This document shows positions 33,178 through 41,964 of a stretch of DNA of 64,000 nt, piece by piece. The DNA lies in assembly GCA_035527975.1 (NCBI GenBank), contig DATKZM010000043.1, positions 1 to 64,000 on the forward strand, written 5' to 3'. Source of the DNA: DATKZM01 sp035527975. Lineage in GTDB: Bacteria; Pseudomonadota; Alphaproteobacteria; JAPULJ01. Under the pieces are notes generated by a model. The model had not been told where the DNA came from. It saw only the letters and a program-made list of their open reading frames with translations, and made no database searches. Position 1 is the first letter of the stretch. Each line of letters opens with the position of its first letter. The translations under genes and the position numbers were made by a program.

Positions 33178-34152
33178 ATGCCGATCAAGATCCCCGACAA
33201 CCTACCGGCCCGCAAGACACTCCAAGAAGAGGGCGTCGACGTCATCAGCGAGCAGGATGCGATCCGCCAGGATATTCGGCCCTTGCGTTTTGCGCTGCTC
33301 AACCTGATGCCGGAAAAGATCAAGACGGAGACGCAGATCACCCGCCTGCTCGGCGCCTCGCCGCTGCAGATCGAGGTGACGCTGATTACCACCGCCTCTT
33401 ACACACCCACCAACACACCGCGCGAGCACATGCTCGCCTTCTATGAGCCCTTCCACGAGATCGAGGACCAGAGCTTCGACGGGCTCATCGTGACCGGCGC
33501 GCCGGTGGAGGAAATGCCTTTCGAAGAAGTGCAGTATTGGGACGAGCTGACCCAGGTCTTCGATTGGGCCGAGACCAACGTCCACAGTACCTTCAACATC
33601 TGCTGGGGCGCGCAGGCCTCGCTCTATCACCACTACAAGATCCCCAAATACAGCCTGCCGCAGAAAATCGCGGGCGTCTTCCCGCACCGGATCAACCGGC
33701 GCAACGCCGGGCTGGTGCGCGGGTTCAATGACCAGTTCTTCGTTCCGGTCTCGCGCTATACCGAAGTGCGCGGCACGGACATCGACAAGCATTCCGAACT
33801 GGAGGTGCTGATCGAATCCGACAAGTCGGGGATATGTCTGATCCACGACCGCGTGCGGCACGACGTCCACATCTTCAATCATCTGGAATACGACACCTGG
33901 ACGCTGTCCGACGAATACAACCGCGACGTCAAGGCGCGGCCCGACACGGTGTTCGTCCCGCACCACTATTTTCCCGACGACAATCCCGCGCTGACGCCGC
34001 ACAACACCTGGCGCGCGCACGGACATCTGTTGTTCTCGAACTGGATCAACCTGGTCTACCAGTCGACGCCCTTCGAGCTCGACTCGCTCGGCAAGGAGCG
34101 GAAGAAGATGGGCAAGGCAAAAGGCGCGAAAGGATCGAAGGCGGAAGTTTAG
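33178..34152 (+). CDS. metA: homoserine O-acyltransferase MetA, probably acetyl-CoA type
   Basis: A 324-aa enzyme activating homoserine for methionine synthesis. The catalytic Cys142 is in FNICWGAQASLYHHY and the conserved His is in PHRINRRN. Residue 111, in TGAPVEEM, is glutamate; published structure-function work on MetA links Glu at 111 with acetyl-CoA and Gly with succinyl-CoA use, so the product is more likely O-acetylhomoserine. The C-terminus has about 20 extra Lys-rich residues (ERKKMGKAKGAKGSK). The start is set by CAAGGGAG before ATG 33178. It converges on, and overlaps by 4 bp, a methyltransferase gene. Confidence 0.94.
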   Translation: MPIKIPDNLPARKTLQEEGVDVISEQDAIRQDIRPLRFALLNLMPEKIKTETQITRLLGASPLQIEVTLITTASYTPTNTPREHMLAFYEPFHEIEDQSFDGLIVTGAPVEEMPFEEVQYWDELTQVFDWAETNVHSTFNICWGAQASLYHHYKIPKYSLPQKIAGVFPHRINRRNAGLVRGFNDQFFVPVSRYTEVRGTDIDKHSELEVLIESDKSGICLIHDRVRHDVHIFNHLEYDTWTLSDEYNRDVKARPDTVFVPHHYFPDDNPALTPHNTWRAHGHLLFSNWINLVYQSTPFELDSLGKERKKMGKAKGAKGSKAEV

Positions 34153-34913
34153 GTGGTTTCGGCGCGGCCGTTGCCGCCGCGATTGGACCGGCTTGAACTG
34201 CCTGATTGGGGCACCGGCATGGTAACGCGCCGACGCTTGGGAGCCGCCACGGCGTTGGCGGCATAGATTTCCTTTTTGGCCTCGACCACGACCACGCCGG
34301 CGATCGGCGGCATCCAGCGCGCGCCGATGCGCTCCCAGGCGGCGGCGCCGCGCCGCAGCACGCGCCAACGGCTTGGCGGCACGTAGAGCGCAGGCTCGCT
34401 CCGCAGCGGCGTGAACATGGTATCGCGCAAAAGCCGCGAGACCTGGCTGGCGCTGTACGGCCGGCCGTGACCGAAAGGCGTGCGCTCGAAGCGCGCCCAC
34501 AAACCCCGGCGGTTCGGCACCACGACAAGCAGGCGGCCCGATTCGGTAAGCACCCGCCAGACCTCCCGCAACATCGGTCGCAGCGCCTCGCTGTATTCCA
34601 GTCCGTGAACGATCAGTACCCGGTCGAAGGCCAGATCGGGAAATGGCAACCGTGTCTCCTCGACCAGGGCCACTTTGCAGGGGCCATCGAGCGGCCATTG
34701 CAGCACGCCCTGCTGGGCCGGCATCGCCGCGAGCGTGCGCTCGGACTGGTCGATATAAGGACGCATATAAGGGATGGCGTAACCGAGGCCGAGCAGACGC
34801 TCGCCGCGCACATCGGGCCAGATCTCGCGCAAGCGCCGCCGGATCATCCGCCGGGCAACCTGGCCCAGATGGGTTTCGTAGAAATCGCGCAAGTCGACGA
34901 CGTCGGTCCACAT
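34149..34913 (-). CDS. class I SAM-dependent methyltransferase
   Basis: The 254-aa protein starts MWTDVVDLRDFYETHLGQVA. The SAM-binding motif I is unusual (ERLLGLGYAIPYMRP, lacking the standard GxGxG); motif II/III follows as VEETRLPFPDLAFDRVLIVH with EYSEALRPMLREVWRVL, the Methyltransf_11 pattern. A helical, basic C-terminus (about 60 residues) extends beyond the fold. I recognise this as an alphaproteobacterial family often found beside the glyoxalase II gene gloB, though gloB is not here. The substrate is unknown. Confidence 0.82.
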   Translation of the reverse strand: MWTDVVDLRDFYETHLGQVARRMIRRRLREIWPDVRGERLLGLGYAIPYMRPYIDQSERTLAAMPAQQGVLQWPLDGPCKVALVEETRLPFPDLAFDRVLIVHGLEYSEALRPMLREVWRVLTESGRLLVVVPNRRGLWARFERTPFGHGRPYSASQVSRLLRDTMFTPLRSEPALYVPPSRWRVLRRGAAAWERIGARWMPPIAGVVVVEAKKEIYAANAVAAPKRRRVTMPVPQSGSSSRSNRGGNGRAETT

Positions 34914-35048
34914 GATGGCGACAACCTAGCACGGGCCGCGATGGCGGGGCAGCAGGGTTGCGCAAGATTGGCGGGGGCCGAGGCCGGTGATAGGGTGCCG
35001 CGCTTCGCGGCTGCTACGTGCCGCGACCTCCAGGCAAAGGATCAACCG

Positions 35049-35660
35049 ATGAAGCTCTTCTATGCCGCCGCCTCCCCCTTCGTGCGTATGGTTTGGGTAA
35101 CGGCGTTGGAGTTGGGGATCGCCGATCGGATCGAACGCATCGACGGCGGCACCACACCGATGGACGCCAATCCCGCGCTGGCCGAGGCCAATCCCGTCGC
35201 CAAGCTGCCGACGCTGGTGACCGACGACGGCGAAGCGCTCTACGATTCGCGGGTGATCTGCGAGTATCTGATCGTCGAGGCAGGCAACGACACGATGCTG
35301 CCGGCCAAGGGCTGGGAGCACTGGTCGGCGCTGCGGCGCCTGGCACTGGCCAACGGCATCCTCGATGCCGCGGTGCTTCGCCGCTATGAGGCGGCGATGC
35401 GGCCGGCAGAAAAACAATGGGAGGGTTGGAGCGAGGGCCAGCGCCTGAAAGTGGTCCGGGCCCTCGACGAGTTGGAGCGCGAAGTCGATCAGTTGGGCGG
35501 CGGCGCTACATTGGGCGCGATTGCGGTTGCCTGCGCGCTTGGCTATCTCGACTTTCGTTTCGGCCACGAGAATTGGCGCGACAGCCGCCCGAAGCTCGCG
35601 GCCTGGTACGAGGATTGGGCCAAGCGCCCGTCGATGACCGAGACGGTCCCGGCGGGCTGA
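35049..35660 (+). CDS. glutathione S-transferase (first of a tandem pair)
   Basis: A 203-aa GST: MKLFYAAASPFVRMVWVTAL begins the thioredoxin fold with a SPFVR active-site segment, followed by NPVAKLPTLVTDDGEALYDS (cis-Pro, then the ES/DS glutathione-binding element) and the helical domain ending in TLGAIAVACALGYLDFRFG. The last 50 residues closely match the next gene (IAVACALGYLDFR, KRPSM versus ERPSM), so the two arose by tandem duplication. It is 23 bp upstream of its paralogue. Confidence 0.92.
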   Translation: MKLFYAAASPFVRMVWVTALELGIADRIERIDGGTTPMDANPALAEANPVAKLPTLVTDDGEALYDSRVICEYLIVEAGNDTMLPAKGWEHWSALRRLALANGILDAAVLRRYEAAMRPAEKQWEGWSEGQRLKVVRALDELEREVDQLGGGATLGAIAVACALGYLDFRFGHENWRDSRPKLAAWYEDWAKRPSMTETVPAG

Positions 35661-35683
35661 TCGACACGACGCGTCCAGCGGAG

Positions 35684-36292
35684 ATGAAGCTCTACGCCAG
35701 CCCCCGCTCACCCTACGTCCGCAAGGTGCGGGTGGCGGCACATGAATTGGGCTTGTCCGAACGCCTCACGCTTGTCGAGGCGACGCCAAAGAATGTTATC
35801 GAACTGGTGAGCCCGGACAATCCGCTGGGCCAGATCCCGACGCTAGTGCTCGGCGACGGAACCGCGATCTACGATTCCCCGGTGGTGTGCGACTATCTCG
35901 ACACGTTGCATGACCGTGCGCCGTTGATCCCACGGGACGGACCGGCGCGCTGGCAAGCGCTGAAACTGCAAGCTGTGGGCGATGCAATGCTCGATCAGGC
36001 AATCGCGGTTTACATGGATGAAGGCCGGCCGGCCGAGCGGCGCGACGAGGCATTGCTGGACCGCCGGCGCACTCGCCTCAAGCGCTGTCTTTCGGCCTTG
36101 GAAGACGACGCCGCGTCCCTCGATGAAGCGCTGACGATCGGGCCGATCGCTGTGGCTTGCGCGCTGGGATATCTCGACTTCCGCCTGGGGCGGTATTTTT
36201 GGCGCCCGGAACAACCGGACCTGGAGGCATGGTTCGACCGCTTTGCCGAGCGCCCCTCAATGCGCGCAACGCAGCATCCCGGCCCCGGCTAG
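35684..36292 (+). CDS. glutathione S-transferase (second of a tandem pair)
   Basis: A 202-aa paralogue of the preceding gene: MKLYASPRSPYVRKVRVAAH, the cis-Pro region NPLGQIPTLVLGDGTAIYDS, and the C-terminal IGPIAVACALGYLDFRLG. The start is ATG 35684 with GCGGAG just before it. Both copies keep the SP(F/Y)VR active-site segment, so both are probably functional, with divergence concentrated in the middle helical part. Its TAG stop overlaps the left end of the palindromic element at 36292. Confidence 0.92.
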   Translation: MKLYASPRSPYVRKVRVAAHELGLSERLTLVEATPKNVIELVSPDNPLGQIPTLVLGDGTAIYDSPVVCDYLDTLHDRAPLIPRDGPARWQALKLQAVGDAMLDQAIAVYMDEGRPAERRDEALLDRRRTRLKRCLSALEDDAASLDEALTIGPIAVACALGYLDFRLGRYFWRPEQPDLEAWFDRFAERPSMRATQHPGPG

Positions 36293-36433
36293 AGCATTTT
36301 CTACTTGCATGGAATCGGCGCCCGCCCGCTCCCCCGCCCGGCCACCCTAGGGATACTGGCGTTGGGTGGCTGGGCGGGGGCCATTCGACAAGCTCATGAG
36401 GGCCGGTCATGCCAACCGAACGGAAAATGCTCT
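36292..36433. repeat. 142-bp nested palindromic element (MITE-like)
   Basis: The outer arms agagcattttc (36292-36302) and gaaaatgctct (36423-36433) are exact inverted repeats. Nested inside are arms cccccgcccggccaccc (36331-36347) and gggtggctgggcggggg (36364-36380), with one mismatch. No coding potential is evident. The right 31 bp (36403-36433) recur with 26 of 31 identities at 44314-44344, so at least part of the element is repeated in this genome. It lies in the 213-bp gap between convergent GST genes. Confidence 0.75.
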
Positions 36434-36505
36434 GGTCGGCTGCACCGTGGCGCCGGCATTCACCTTCGATGCCTTCGCGATGGCGCCGGAGGGCTGGACG
36501 CCGGG

Positions 36506-37249
36506 CTAGGCTGATTTGGTTTCAAGATCGGCGAAGTACTTCTCGCGCATGCGGGCGGTGTAATCGACCAAGTTCTGGAAGCCGCTTGCGATCGGCTTCA
36601 TCGGCGTGTCGAGCTTGATATCAATGACATTGGTGAGAAGGCCGTAAGCTGACGCGTCCACAGTGCGCGGCGTGTCGCCCATGAGATACGGCTTCGCACC
36701 GAGAAAATCGGAGAGCGCCTGAAGATCGCGCGCGCCTTTTCGGTAAATCTCCGCCGGTTCGTGCCGGCCGAGGCCTTGCCCCCGCAAGGTGCGCCGCAAC
36801 CGTCGCTGATAGATCCCCGGCACGATCTGACGCACGCCAAACGGCAGGCGGCCGAAGAAGGCTTTCTTCAAAACCTCAAACGGCTCCGGTTCAAGCCAGC
36901 GTGCGTGGATCGCCGCCCAATAGAGGTGTTCGTCGATCATCCGCGTGAAAGCGGTGGCCACCGCCCGGTCTTCGGCAGTCAGGCCCGCATCGAGATCGAT
37001 GCCCTTACGGGCCGAGAGCGTCTGAATGATGAATTCGCTGTCGCCGATGGTCTCGCCTTCGAATTCCACGAACGGGATCTTGCCCTTTGGGCCCTTGCTC
37101 GGATTGAAAACCGGAACCGTGCGATAGGGGATCTCGGCCATGCGCAGCCAGGCCTCGAGCTTGACGCAGAAGGGGCTTGGATTTGGCACGCCGAGGTTCC
37201 GTCGCGGCTGATGCAGGATGAGCTCTCTGTCGTTGCTATCGGTGGTCAT
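36506..37249 (-). CDS. glutathione S-transferase, FAXC/metaxin-like
   Basis: A 247-aa GST-like protein. The N-terminal segment PNPSPFCVKLEAWLRMAEIP followed by NPSKGPKGKIPFVEFEGETI and GDSEFIIQTL fits the Faxc/metaxin-related GST subgroup. The C-terminal helical domain has LGAKPYLMGDTPRTVDASAYG. The start MTTDSN at ATG 37249 is set by overlap with the preceding transporter stop (ATGA). Biological substrate unknown. Confidence 0.85.
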   Translation of the reverse strand: MTTDSNDRELILHQPRRNLGVPNPSPFCVKLEAWLRMAEIPYRTVPVFNPSKGPKGKIPFVEFEGETIGDSEFIIQTLSARKGIDLDAGLTAEDRAVATAFTRMIDEHLYWAAIHARWLEPEPFEVLKKAFFGRLPFGVRQIVPGIYQRRLRRTLRGQGLGRHEPAEIYRKGARDLQALSDFLGAKPYLMGDTPRTVDASAYGLLTNVIDIKLDTPMKPIASGFQNLVDYTARMREKYFADLETKSA

Positions 37250-38193
37250 GGGCATTTGCCTCGTATGGGTCCTGGTGACGCCGAGCGGCGGAAAATTCCG
37301 GCAGCTGCGATGGCCGCCCCGCCGGTGATCAGCAGGCAGGCGACACCGACGGCCCAAGTCAGCGCCGCCTTGCCGGAGAGTATAAGCACGATCGTGGAGA
37401 GCAGCGGGGCGGCGTACATCGAGGCGCCAAGCGCCTTGATGTCGCCGCGCTTACAGCCGTGGTCCCAGGTGAAGAAGGCCGCCCCCACCGGACCGAGCCC
37501 GAGCCCGAGTATCGCCAGCCATTCAAGACCTTGCGGCCAAATTGTATTCTCGAAGATGAGGTGCCCGGCAAGTCCCAGCAGCGCCGCCGCGCCGCAATAG
37601 CCGCCGACGATGTCGGTCGGCACATGGGCAATGCGCCGGCTCAGCACCGAATAGCTCGACCAGATGAGCGCGCAGGCGAGCGCCGCCAGATAGCCCGTTA
37701 GAAACTCAGCGCGAAAGCCGATCTGCGCCTTGCCGCCCATCACCAGAACCGCGGCCCCGGCAAGCCCGGCCAGCGCGCCGAGGAGATGGAACCAGCGCAG
37801 CCGCTCGCCCGGCAGGAGCGCGGAGAAGAGAATGATCAAGAGCGGCGCCAGATAGGCAATCAGGCTTGCCTCGACGGCAGGCGCCGACCGCAGCGCCGTA
37901 AAATAAATCGCGTGATAGCCGAACAGGCCGTAGACGCCGACCAGCCAGACCGATAGCGGCTGGCGGAGATGGCGGAGCGGGTTCTCGCGCGCCAGGGCCC
38001 ATTTGCAGACGGCGAGCGAGAAGGCGATGGCGAAGACCAACGCCACGAGCTGGAAGGGCGGCACGGTGCCCGAGAGCGCGGTCAGCAGCGCCAGCACCGC
38101 CCACATGAGCACCGCGGTGAAGCCGATCAGTGTCGCACGCAGACGATGCGCGGCGGCCTTATCTTCCGCGCCTGCGGCGACAGATACGCTCAT
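37246..38193 (-). CDS. EamA/DMT-family transporter
   Basis: A 315-aa inner-membrane protein with about ten transmembrane helices in two EamA repeats. The first repeat begins LRATLIGFTAVLMWAVLALL and includes AIYFTALRSAPAVEASLIAY, the family hallmark; the second begins LTGYLAALACALIWSSYSVL. The start MSVSVAAGAED (ATG 38193) was chosen because an upstream open frame is Arg/Pro-rich and unlike the family. It may export an amino acid or other small metabolite. It is coupled to the GST gene downstream and lies 10 bp from a NUDIX gene upstream. Confidence 0.9.
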   Translation of the reverse strand: MSVSVAAGAEDKAAAHRLRATLIGFTAVLMWAVLALLTALSGTVPPFQLVALVFAIAFSLAVCKWALARENPLRHLRQPLSVWLVGVYGLFGYHAIYFTALRSAPAVEASLIAYLAPLLIILFSALLPGERLRWFHLLGALAGLAGAAVLVMGGKAQIGFRAEFLTGYLAALACALIWSSYSVLSRRIAHVPTDIVGGYCGAAALLGLAGHLIFENTIWPQGLEWLAILGLGLGPVGAAFFTWDHGCKRGDIKALGASMYAAPLLSTIVLILSGKAALTWAVGVACLLITGGAAIAAAGIFRRSASPGPIRGKCP

Positions 38194-38203
38194 AACCGCG
38201 CGG

Positions 38204-38650
38204 TCACGCCAGCGTCTCGCGCAACTCGGCCGAGAGCGCGATGATGCGAACCGTCTCATCCCAAAGGTCGTAGCGCGCGAGGTCGGCCGGATCGGTCCAT
38301 TCGATGGCCGCCGCGTCGCCGCCGGACTGGGCCTCGCCCGCCTGCCACTCGGCATCGAAATCGGCGAGCGTGTAGTGGTAGTGAATGCGGCCGTCGCTGT
38401 CGGGGATGATCGAATCGATCACGTCGAGCAGGTGGCCCACGACGATCTCGATGCCGGCCTCCTCGCGGACCTCGCGGATCGCGGTCTGCCGCGTTGTCTC
38501 GCCGAGCTTCTGGCGCCCGCCGGGCAGGCTCCACTCGCCTTCGCGCGGCGGCCGGCCGCGCCGGATCAGCAGGACATTGCCGTCCTTCCAGACGACGACG
38601 CCCACACCGGCGATCGGATAGTCGGGATATTCGCGGGGCGTTTTGGGCAT
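38204..38650 (-). CDS. NUDIX hydrolase
   Basis: A 148-aa protein with a complete Nudix box: GGRQKLGETTRQTAIREV followed by REEAGI (GX5EX7REUXEEXGU), preceded by EGEWSLP. The N-terminal PDYPIAGVGVVVWKDGNVLL resembles ADP-ribose pyrophosphatase-like members. It hydrolyses a nucleoside diphosphate linked to an unidentified moiety. It is probably co-transcribed with the DMT transporter and GST genes downstream. Confidence 0.93.
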   Translation of the reverse strand: MPKTPREYPDYPIAGVGVVVWKDGNVLLIRRGRPPREGEWSLPGGRQKLGETTRQTAIREVREEAGIEIVVGHLLDVIDSIIPDSDGRIHYHYTLADFDAEWQAGEAQSGGDAAAIEWTDPADLARYDLWDETVRIIALSAELRETLA

Positions 38651-38782
38651 TCGGCTGGATGCGGGTTATGGGTGGGGTTGCTGAAGCAGCACCCCCTCAC
38701 CCTACCCTCTCGTGCTCGAATGGGGAGAGTGGATTTTCTTCAACCGGATCGATCGTGATCGGACCGACTGCAAACGCTCGCG

Positions 38783-39559
38783 CTAAATCCCGACGATGGC
38801 CTCGCCGCCATTCGGGCTGAGCGTTTGGCCGGTCATAAAATCGGACTCCGGACTGGCGAGATAGGCCACGGTTCTGGCCATGTCCGCCGGTTCGGCGAGC
38901 CGTCCGCCAAGCGGCACCGCGGCCGCCCGCTTTGCCCATTCCTCGCTCTGCGGACCCAGGCTCTGCATGGTCATTTCAGTGCGGATGAGCGGCGGCGCGA
39001 TCGCGTTCACGCAGATATTCCAGGGCGCGAGCTCCACCGCGAGCGCCTTGGTGAGCCCCAGGAGCGCGCCCTTGGCGGCCGTGTAATGCGGCGCGTTGGG
39101 GCTGCCTTTCATCGCAAAGACCGAGGAGACGTTGACGATCTTGCCGTAATTTCGCGCCTTCATCGCCGGCACCAGCGCCTGGGTCACAAAAAACGCGCCC
39201 TTGACGTGAACCGCCATCATGCGGTCGTAGAAATCCTCGTCGATCGTCTCGAAAGGCGCCTGCAACCCGGATATCCCGGCGTTGTTGACCAGGATGTCGA
39301 CGGCGCCCTGCGCCTGGAGAATCGCCTGAAGCTGCGGGTGCAAAGCCTTGATGTCGCTGACATCGGCGGCGAGCGGCTCGGCTGTATGGCCCGCCGCCTC
39401 GATCGCGGCAACCGTTTCGTCGGCCTTATCGGCGCGAAGATCAAGCACAACGACATGCGCGCCGCGCGCCGCGAGCGCTTGCGAATACGCCCGCCCCATA
39501 CCCGCGCCTGCGCCCGTGACAAGCGCGGTACGGCCAGCAAGCGGGGGACCATCGGTCAT
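38783..39559 (-). CDS. short-chain dehydrogenase/reductase
   Basis: A 258-aa classical SDR: ALVTGAGAGMGRAYSQAL holds the cofactor motif, NNAGISGLQ follows, the catalytic Ser lies in IVNVSSVFAM, and Tyr/Lys in HYTAAKGALLGLTKAL. The C-terminal TGQTLSPNGGEAI is family typical. ATG 39559 is used; a GTG at 39580 next to the phaB stop would add seven residues. It directly follows phaB on the same strand and could be a second oxoacyl-CoA reductase. Its substrate is not evident. Confidence 0.88.
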   Translation of the reverse strand: MTDGPPLAGRTALVTGAGAGMGRAYSQALAARGAHVVVLDLRADKADETVAAIEAAGHTAEPLAADVSDIKALHPQLQAILQAQGAVDILVNNAGISGLQAPFETIDEDFYDRMMAVHVKGAFFVTQALVPAMKARNYGKIVNVSSVFAMKGSPNAPHYTAAKGALLGLTKALAVELAPWNICVNAIAPPLIRTEMTMQSLGPQSEEWAKRAAAVPLGGRLAEPADMARTVAYLASPESDFMTGQTLSPNGGEAIVGI

Positions 39560-39580
39560 GGAGCGATCAGACCCATCCAC

Positions 39581-40303
39581 CTAGTACATATGCTGGCCGC
39601 CATTGACCGACATGGTCGAGCCGGTGATGAAGTCGCCGTCCTCGGAGCACAGGAAGCAGACCGTACGCGCGATGTCGTGGGCGCGCCCGAGGCGGCCCAT
39701 TGGGATGCGGGAGATGATCTTCTCCAAAATATTCGCCGGCACCGCGCGCACCATGTCGGTATCGACATAGCCCGGCGCGATTGCGTTGACGGTGATGCCG
39801 TGCGCCGCGCACTCCATGGCCAACGCCTTGGTGAAACCGTGGATGCCCGACTTGGCGGCCGCGTAGTTGACCTGGCCGTACTGGCCGGCCTGGCCGTTGA
39901 TCGAGCCGATATTGACGATGCGGCCCCACTTGGCGTCGCGCATGTCCTCGATCACCGTGCGGCACATATTGAAGCACGAGGTGAGGTTGGTCCGGATCAC
40001 GTCGTTCCACTGCTCGGGCGACATGCGGTGAAGCGTGCCGTCGCGCGTAATGCCGGCATTGTTGACCAGCACCTCGATCTTGCCGACCTCCTCGTGGATC
40101 TTCTGGACGCCGCCCTGCACGGCGTCGAAATCGCCGACGTCGAACTTGTAAGCCGGAATGCCGTGCTGGTCGGAGAACGCCTTGGCGCGCTCGTCATTGC
40201 CGCCATAGTTGGCCGCGACCGTGAAGCCCGCCTCGTTCAGCTCAACCGAGATCGCCTCGCCGATCCCTCGCGTTCCGCCCGTCACCAATGCTACGCGCGC
40301 CAT
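39581..40303 (-). CDS. phaB: acetoacetyl-CoA reductase
   Basis: A 240-aa SDR reducing acetoacetyl-CoA to (R)-3-hydroxybutyryl-CoA with NADPH for polyhydroxybutyrate. It begins MARVALVTGGTRGIGEAIS. NNAGITRDGTLHRMSPEQWN and the catalytic region NIGSINGQAGQYGQVNYAAA then KSG are characteristic of PhaB, as is the C-terminal MSVNGGQHMY. The phaA gene lies upstream on the same strand, separated by 318 bp containing a 43-bp tandem repeat. Confidence 0.94.
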   Translation of the reverse strand: MARVALVTGGTRGIGEAISVELNEAGFTVAANYGGNDERAKAFSDQHGIPAYKFDVGDFDAVQGGVQKIHEEVGKIEVLVNNAGITRDGTLHRMSPEQWNDVIRTNLTSCFNMCRTVIEDMRDAKWGRIVNIGSINGQAGQYGQVNYAAAKSGIHGFTKALAMECAAHGITVNAIAPGYVDTDMVRAVPANILEKIISRIPMGRLGRAHDIARTVCFLCSEDGDFITGSTMSVNGGQHMY

Positions 40304-40368
40304 AATCCCCTCCTCCTGTTTTTTGTTCCCTCAAGCACTGGGTGCTCGCCCATGTCTGCAGTAAAGGG

Positions 40369-40491
40369 CGCCCGCTTGGCTCAATTTACCTTACGCGTTG
40401 GCGCGGGCATCCGCCCGCTTGGCTCAATTTACCTCGCGTGCCGGCGCGGGCGTCCGCCCGCTTGGCTCAATTTACCTCACGCGCCGGCGCG
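40369..40491. repeat. 43-bp tandem repeat (about 2.9 copies) between phaA and phaB
   Basis: Units start at 40369, 40412 and 40455, each beginning cgcccgcttggctcaattta and differing at only a few positions; the third copy is truncated near 40491. They fill much of the 318-bp phaA-phaB gap (40304-40621), which otherwise holds only an imperfect hairpin (caacccgg...ccgggttt, about 40539-40569). No gene is evident. The copies are contiguous, with no unique spacers, so this is not a CRISPR array. Confidence 0.9.
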
Positions 40492-40621
40492 CTTGGCTGG
40501 CACCGCATAAGGCGTCCGCCCGCAGTCGCGGGCATCTCAACCCGGCATGCCTCACGGCAAACCGGGTTTCGAAAAGTTGCTACCCACTGAAGTCCGCCGT
40601 AGTCAGTCTGGCGAACGCCAG

Positions 40622-41797
40622 TCAGCTGCGCTCCACGCACATGGCGATGCCCATACCGCCGCCGATGCAAAGCGTGGCAAGGCCCTTCTTGGCGTCGCGC
40701 TTTTCCATCTCGTGCAACAGCGTCACCAGGATGCGCGTGCCCGAGGCGCCGATCGGATGGCCGAGCGCGATGGCGCCGCCATTCACATTCACCTTTTCCG
40801 GATCGAGGCCGAGATCCTTCAGCACCGCGCAGGCCTGGGCGGCGAAGGCTTCGTTCGACTCCACCAGATCGAGATCATCGATGCTCCAGCCCGCTTTCTC
40901 CAGCGCCAGCTTGGAGGCAGGGATCGGCCCCGAACCCATCAGGGCGGGATCGACGCCGGCGGTCGCCCACGAGGCGATGCGCGCCAGCGGCGTGATGCCG
41001 CGCGCCTTGGCCTCGTCCGCGCTCATCAGCACGACCGCCGCGGCGCCGTCATTGATGCCCGAGGCATTGCCGGCGGTGACCGTGCCGTCCTTGGAGAAGG
41101 CCGGACGCAGCTTGCCAAGCGTCTCCGCGGTAGTGCCGTGCCGGGGATACTCGTCCGTGTCGACAACGACATCGCCCTTGCGGCCAGAAATGGTGACCGG
41201 GACGATCTCGTCCCTGAAGCGTCCGCTCTTCTGCGCCGCTTCGGCCCGTGCCTGCGAGCTGGCGGCGAATGCGTCCTGCTGATCGCGCGTGATCTGCCAT
41301 TTCCCGGCGACGTTCTCGGCGGTATTGCCCATGTGGTAGCCGTTGAAAACGTCCCACAGCCCGTCCTTGATCATGGTGTCGATGAAGGCGGTGTCGCCCA
41401 TCTTGGTGCCGTTGCGCAGATGCGCGCAATGCGGCGCCTGGCTCATGCTCTCCTGGCCGCCGGCGACGACAATGCTGCTGTCGCCGGACTTGATCGCCAT
41501 GTAACCGTTGGCGACCGAGCGGATGCCCGAGCCGCAGACCTGGTTGACGAGATAGGCGGTCTTGTCCTCGGGGATGCCGGCGTTGATCGCGGCCTGGCGC
41601 GCCGGGTTCATACCGGCGCCCGCGGTAAGGATCTGGCCCATCACCACTTCACTGACGTCGCCTGCTTCCACCTTGGCGCGCTTCAACACCTCCCGGATCG
41701 CGACCTCGCCCAGATAGGCGGCCGACACGGCGCTCAAACTGCCGTTAAAGGCGCCGATAGGCGTGCGCACGGCACCGGCGATTACGACTTCCGTCAT
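40622..41797 (-). CDS. phaA: acetyl-CoA acetyltransferase (beta-ketothiolase)
   Basis: A 391-aa biosynthetic thiolase condensing two acetyl-CoA to acetoacetyl-CoA. The start MTEVVIAGAVRTPIGAFNG is family-typical (ATG 41797). The acyl-accepting cysteine is in VNQVCGSGIRSVANGY, the histidine in GGAIALGHPIGASGTRI, and the second cysteine in ATLCIGGGMGIAM. It lies between phaC upstream and phaB downstream on the minus strand, completing a phaC-phaA-phaB order. Confidence 0.96.
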   Translation of the reverse strand: MTEVVIAGAVRTPIGAFNGSLSAVSAAYLGEVAIREVLKRAKVEAGDVSEVVMGQILTAGAGMNPARQAAINAGIPEDKTAYLVNQVCGSGIRSVANGYMAIKSGDSSIVVAGGQESMSQAPHCAHLRNGTKMGDTAFIDTMIKDGLWDVFNGYHMGNTAENVAGKWQITRDQQDAFAASSQARAEAAQKSGRFRDEIVPVTISGRKGDVVVDTDEYPRHGTTAETLGKLRPAFSKDGTVTAGNASGINDGAAAVVLMSADEAKARGITPLARIASWATAGVDPALMGSGPIPASKLALEKAGWSIDDLDLVESNEAFAAQACAVLKDLGLDPEKVNVNGGAIALGHPIGASGTRILVTLLHEMEKRDAKKGLATLCIGGGMGIAMCVERS

Positions 41798-41964
41798 CTC
41801 CCTGCTCTCCCGATGTTGGGTGATCCGATGTTGGCCCCTGCCCGGATAACCTCTGGTGGGGTGATCCCTGTTGGTATTCGCGTCGATATGGTCGGCGGCG
41901 AACCACGCCGCAAGCGCGACACTTTGGCCCAGCCTAGCATTTCTCGCCGCGCATATCGCGCTTC

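Noticed and set aside
40369..40491. Tandem 43-bp repeats as a CRISPR array
   Set aside because: Copies are directly contiguous without unique spacers and no cas gene is present.
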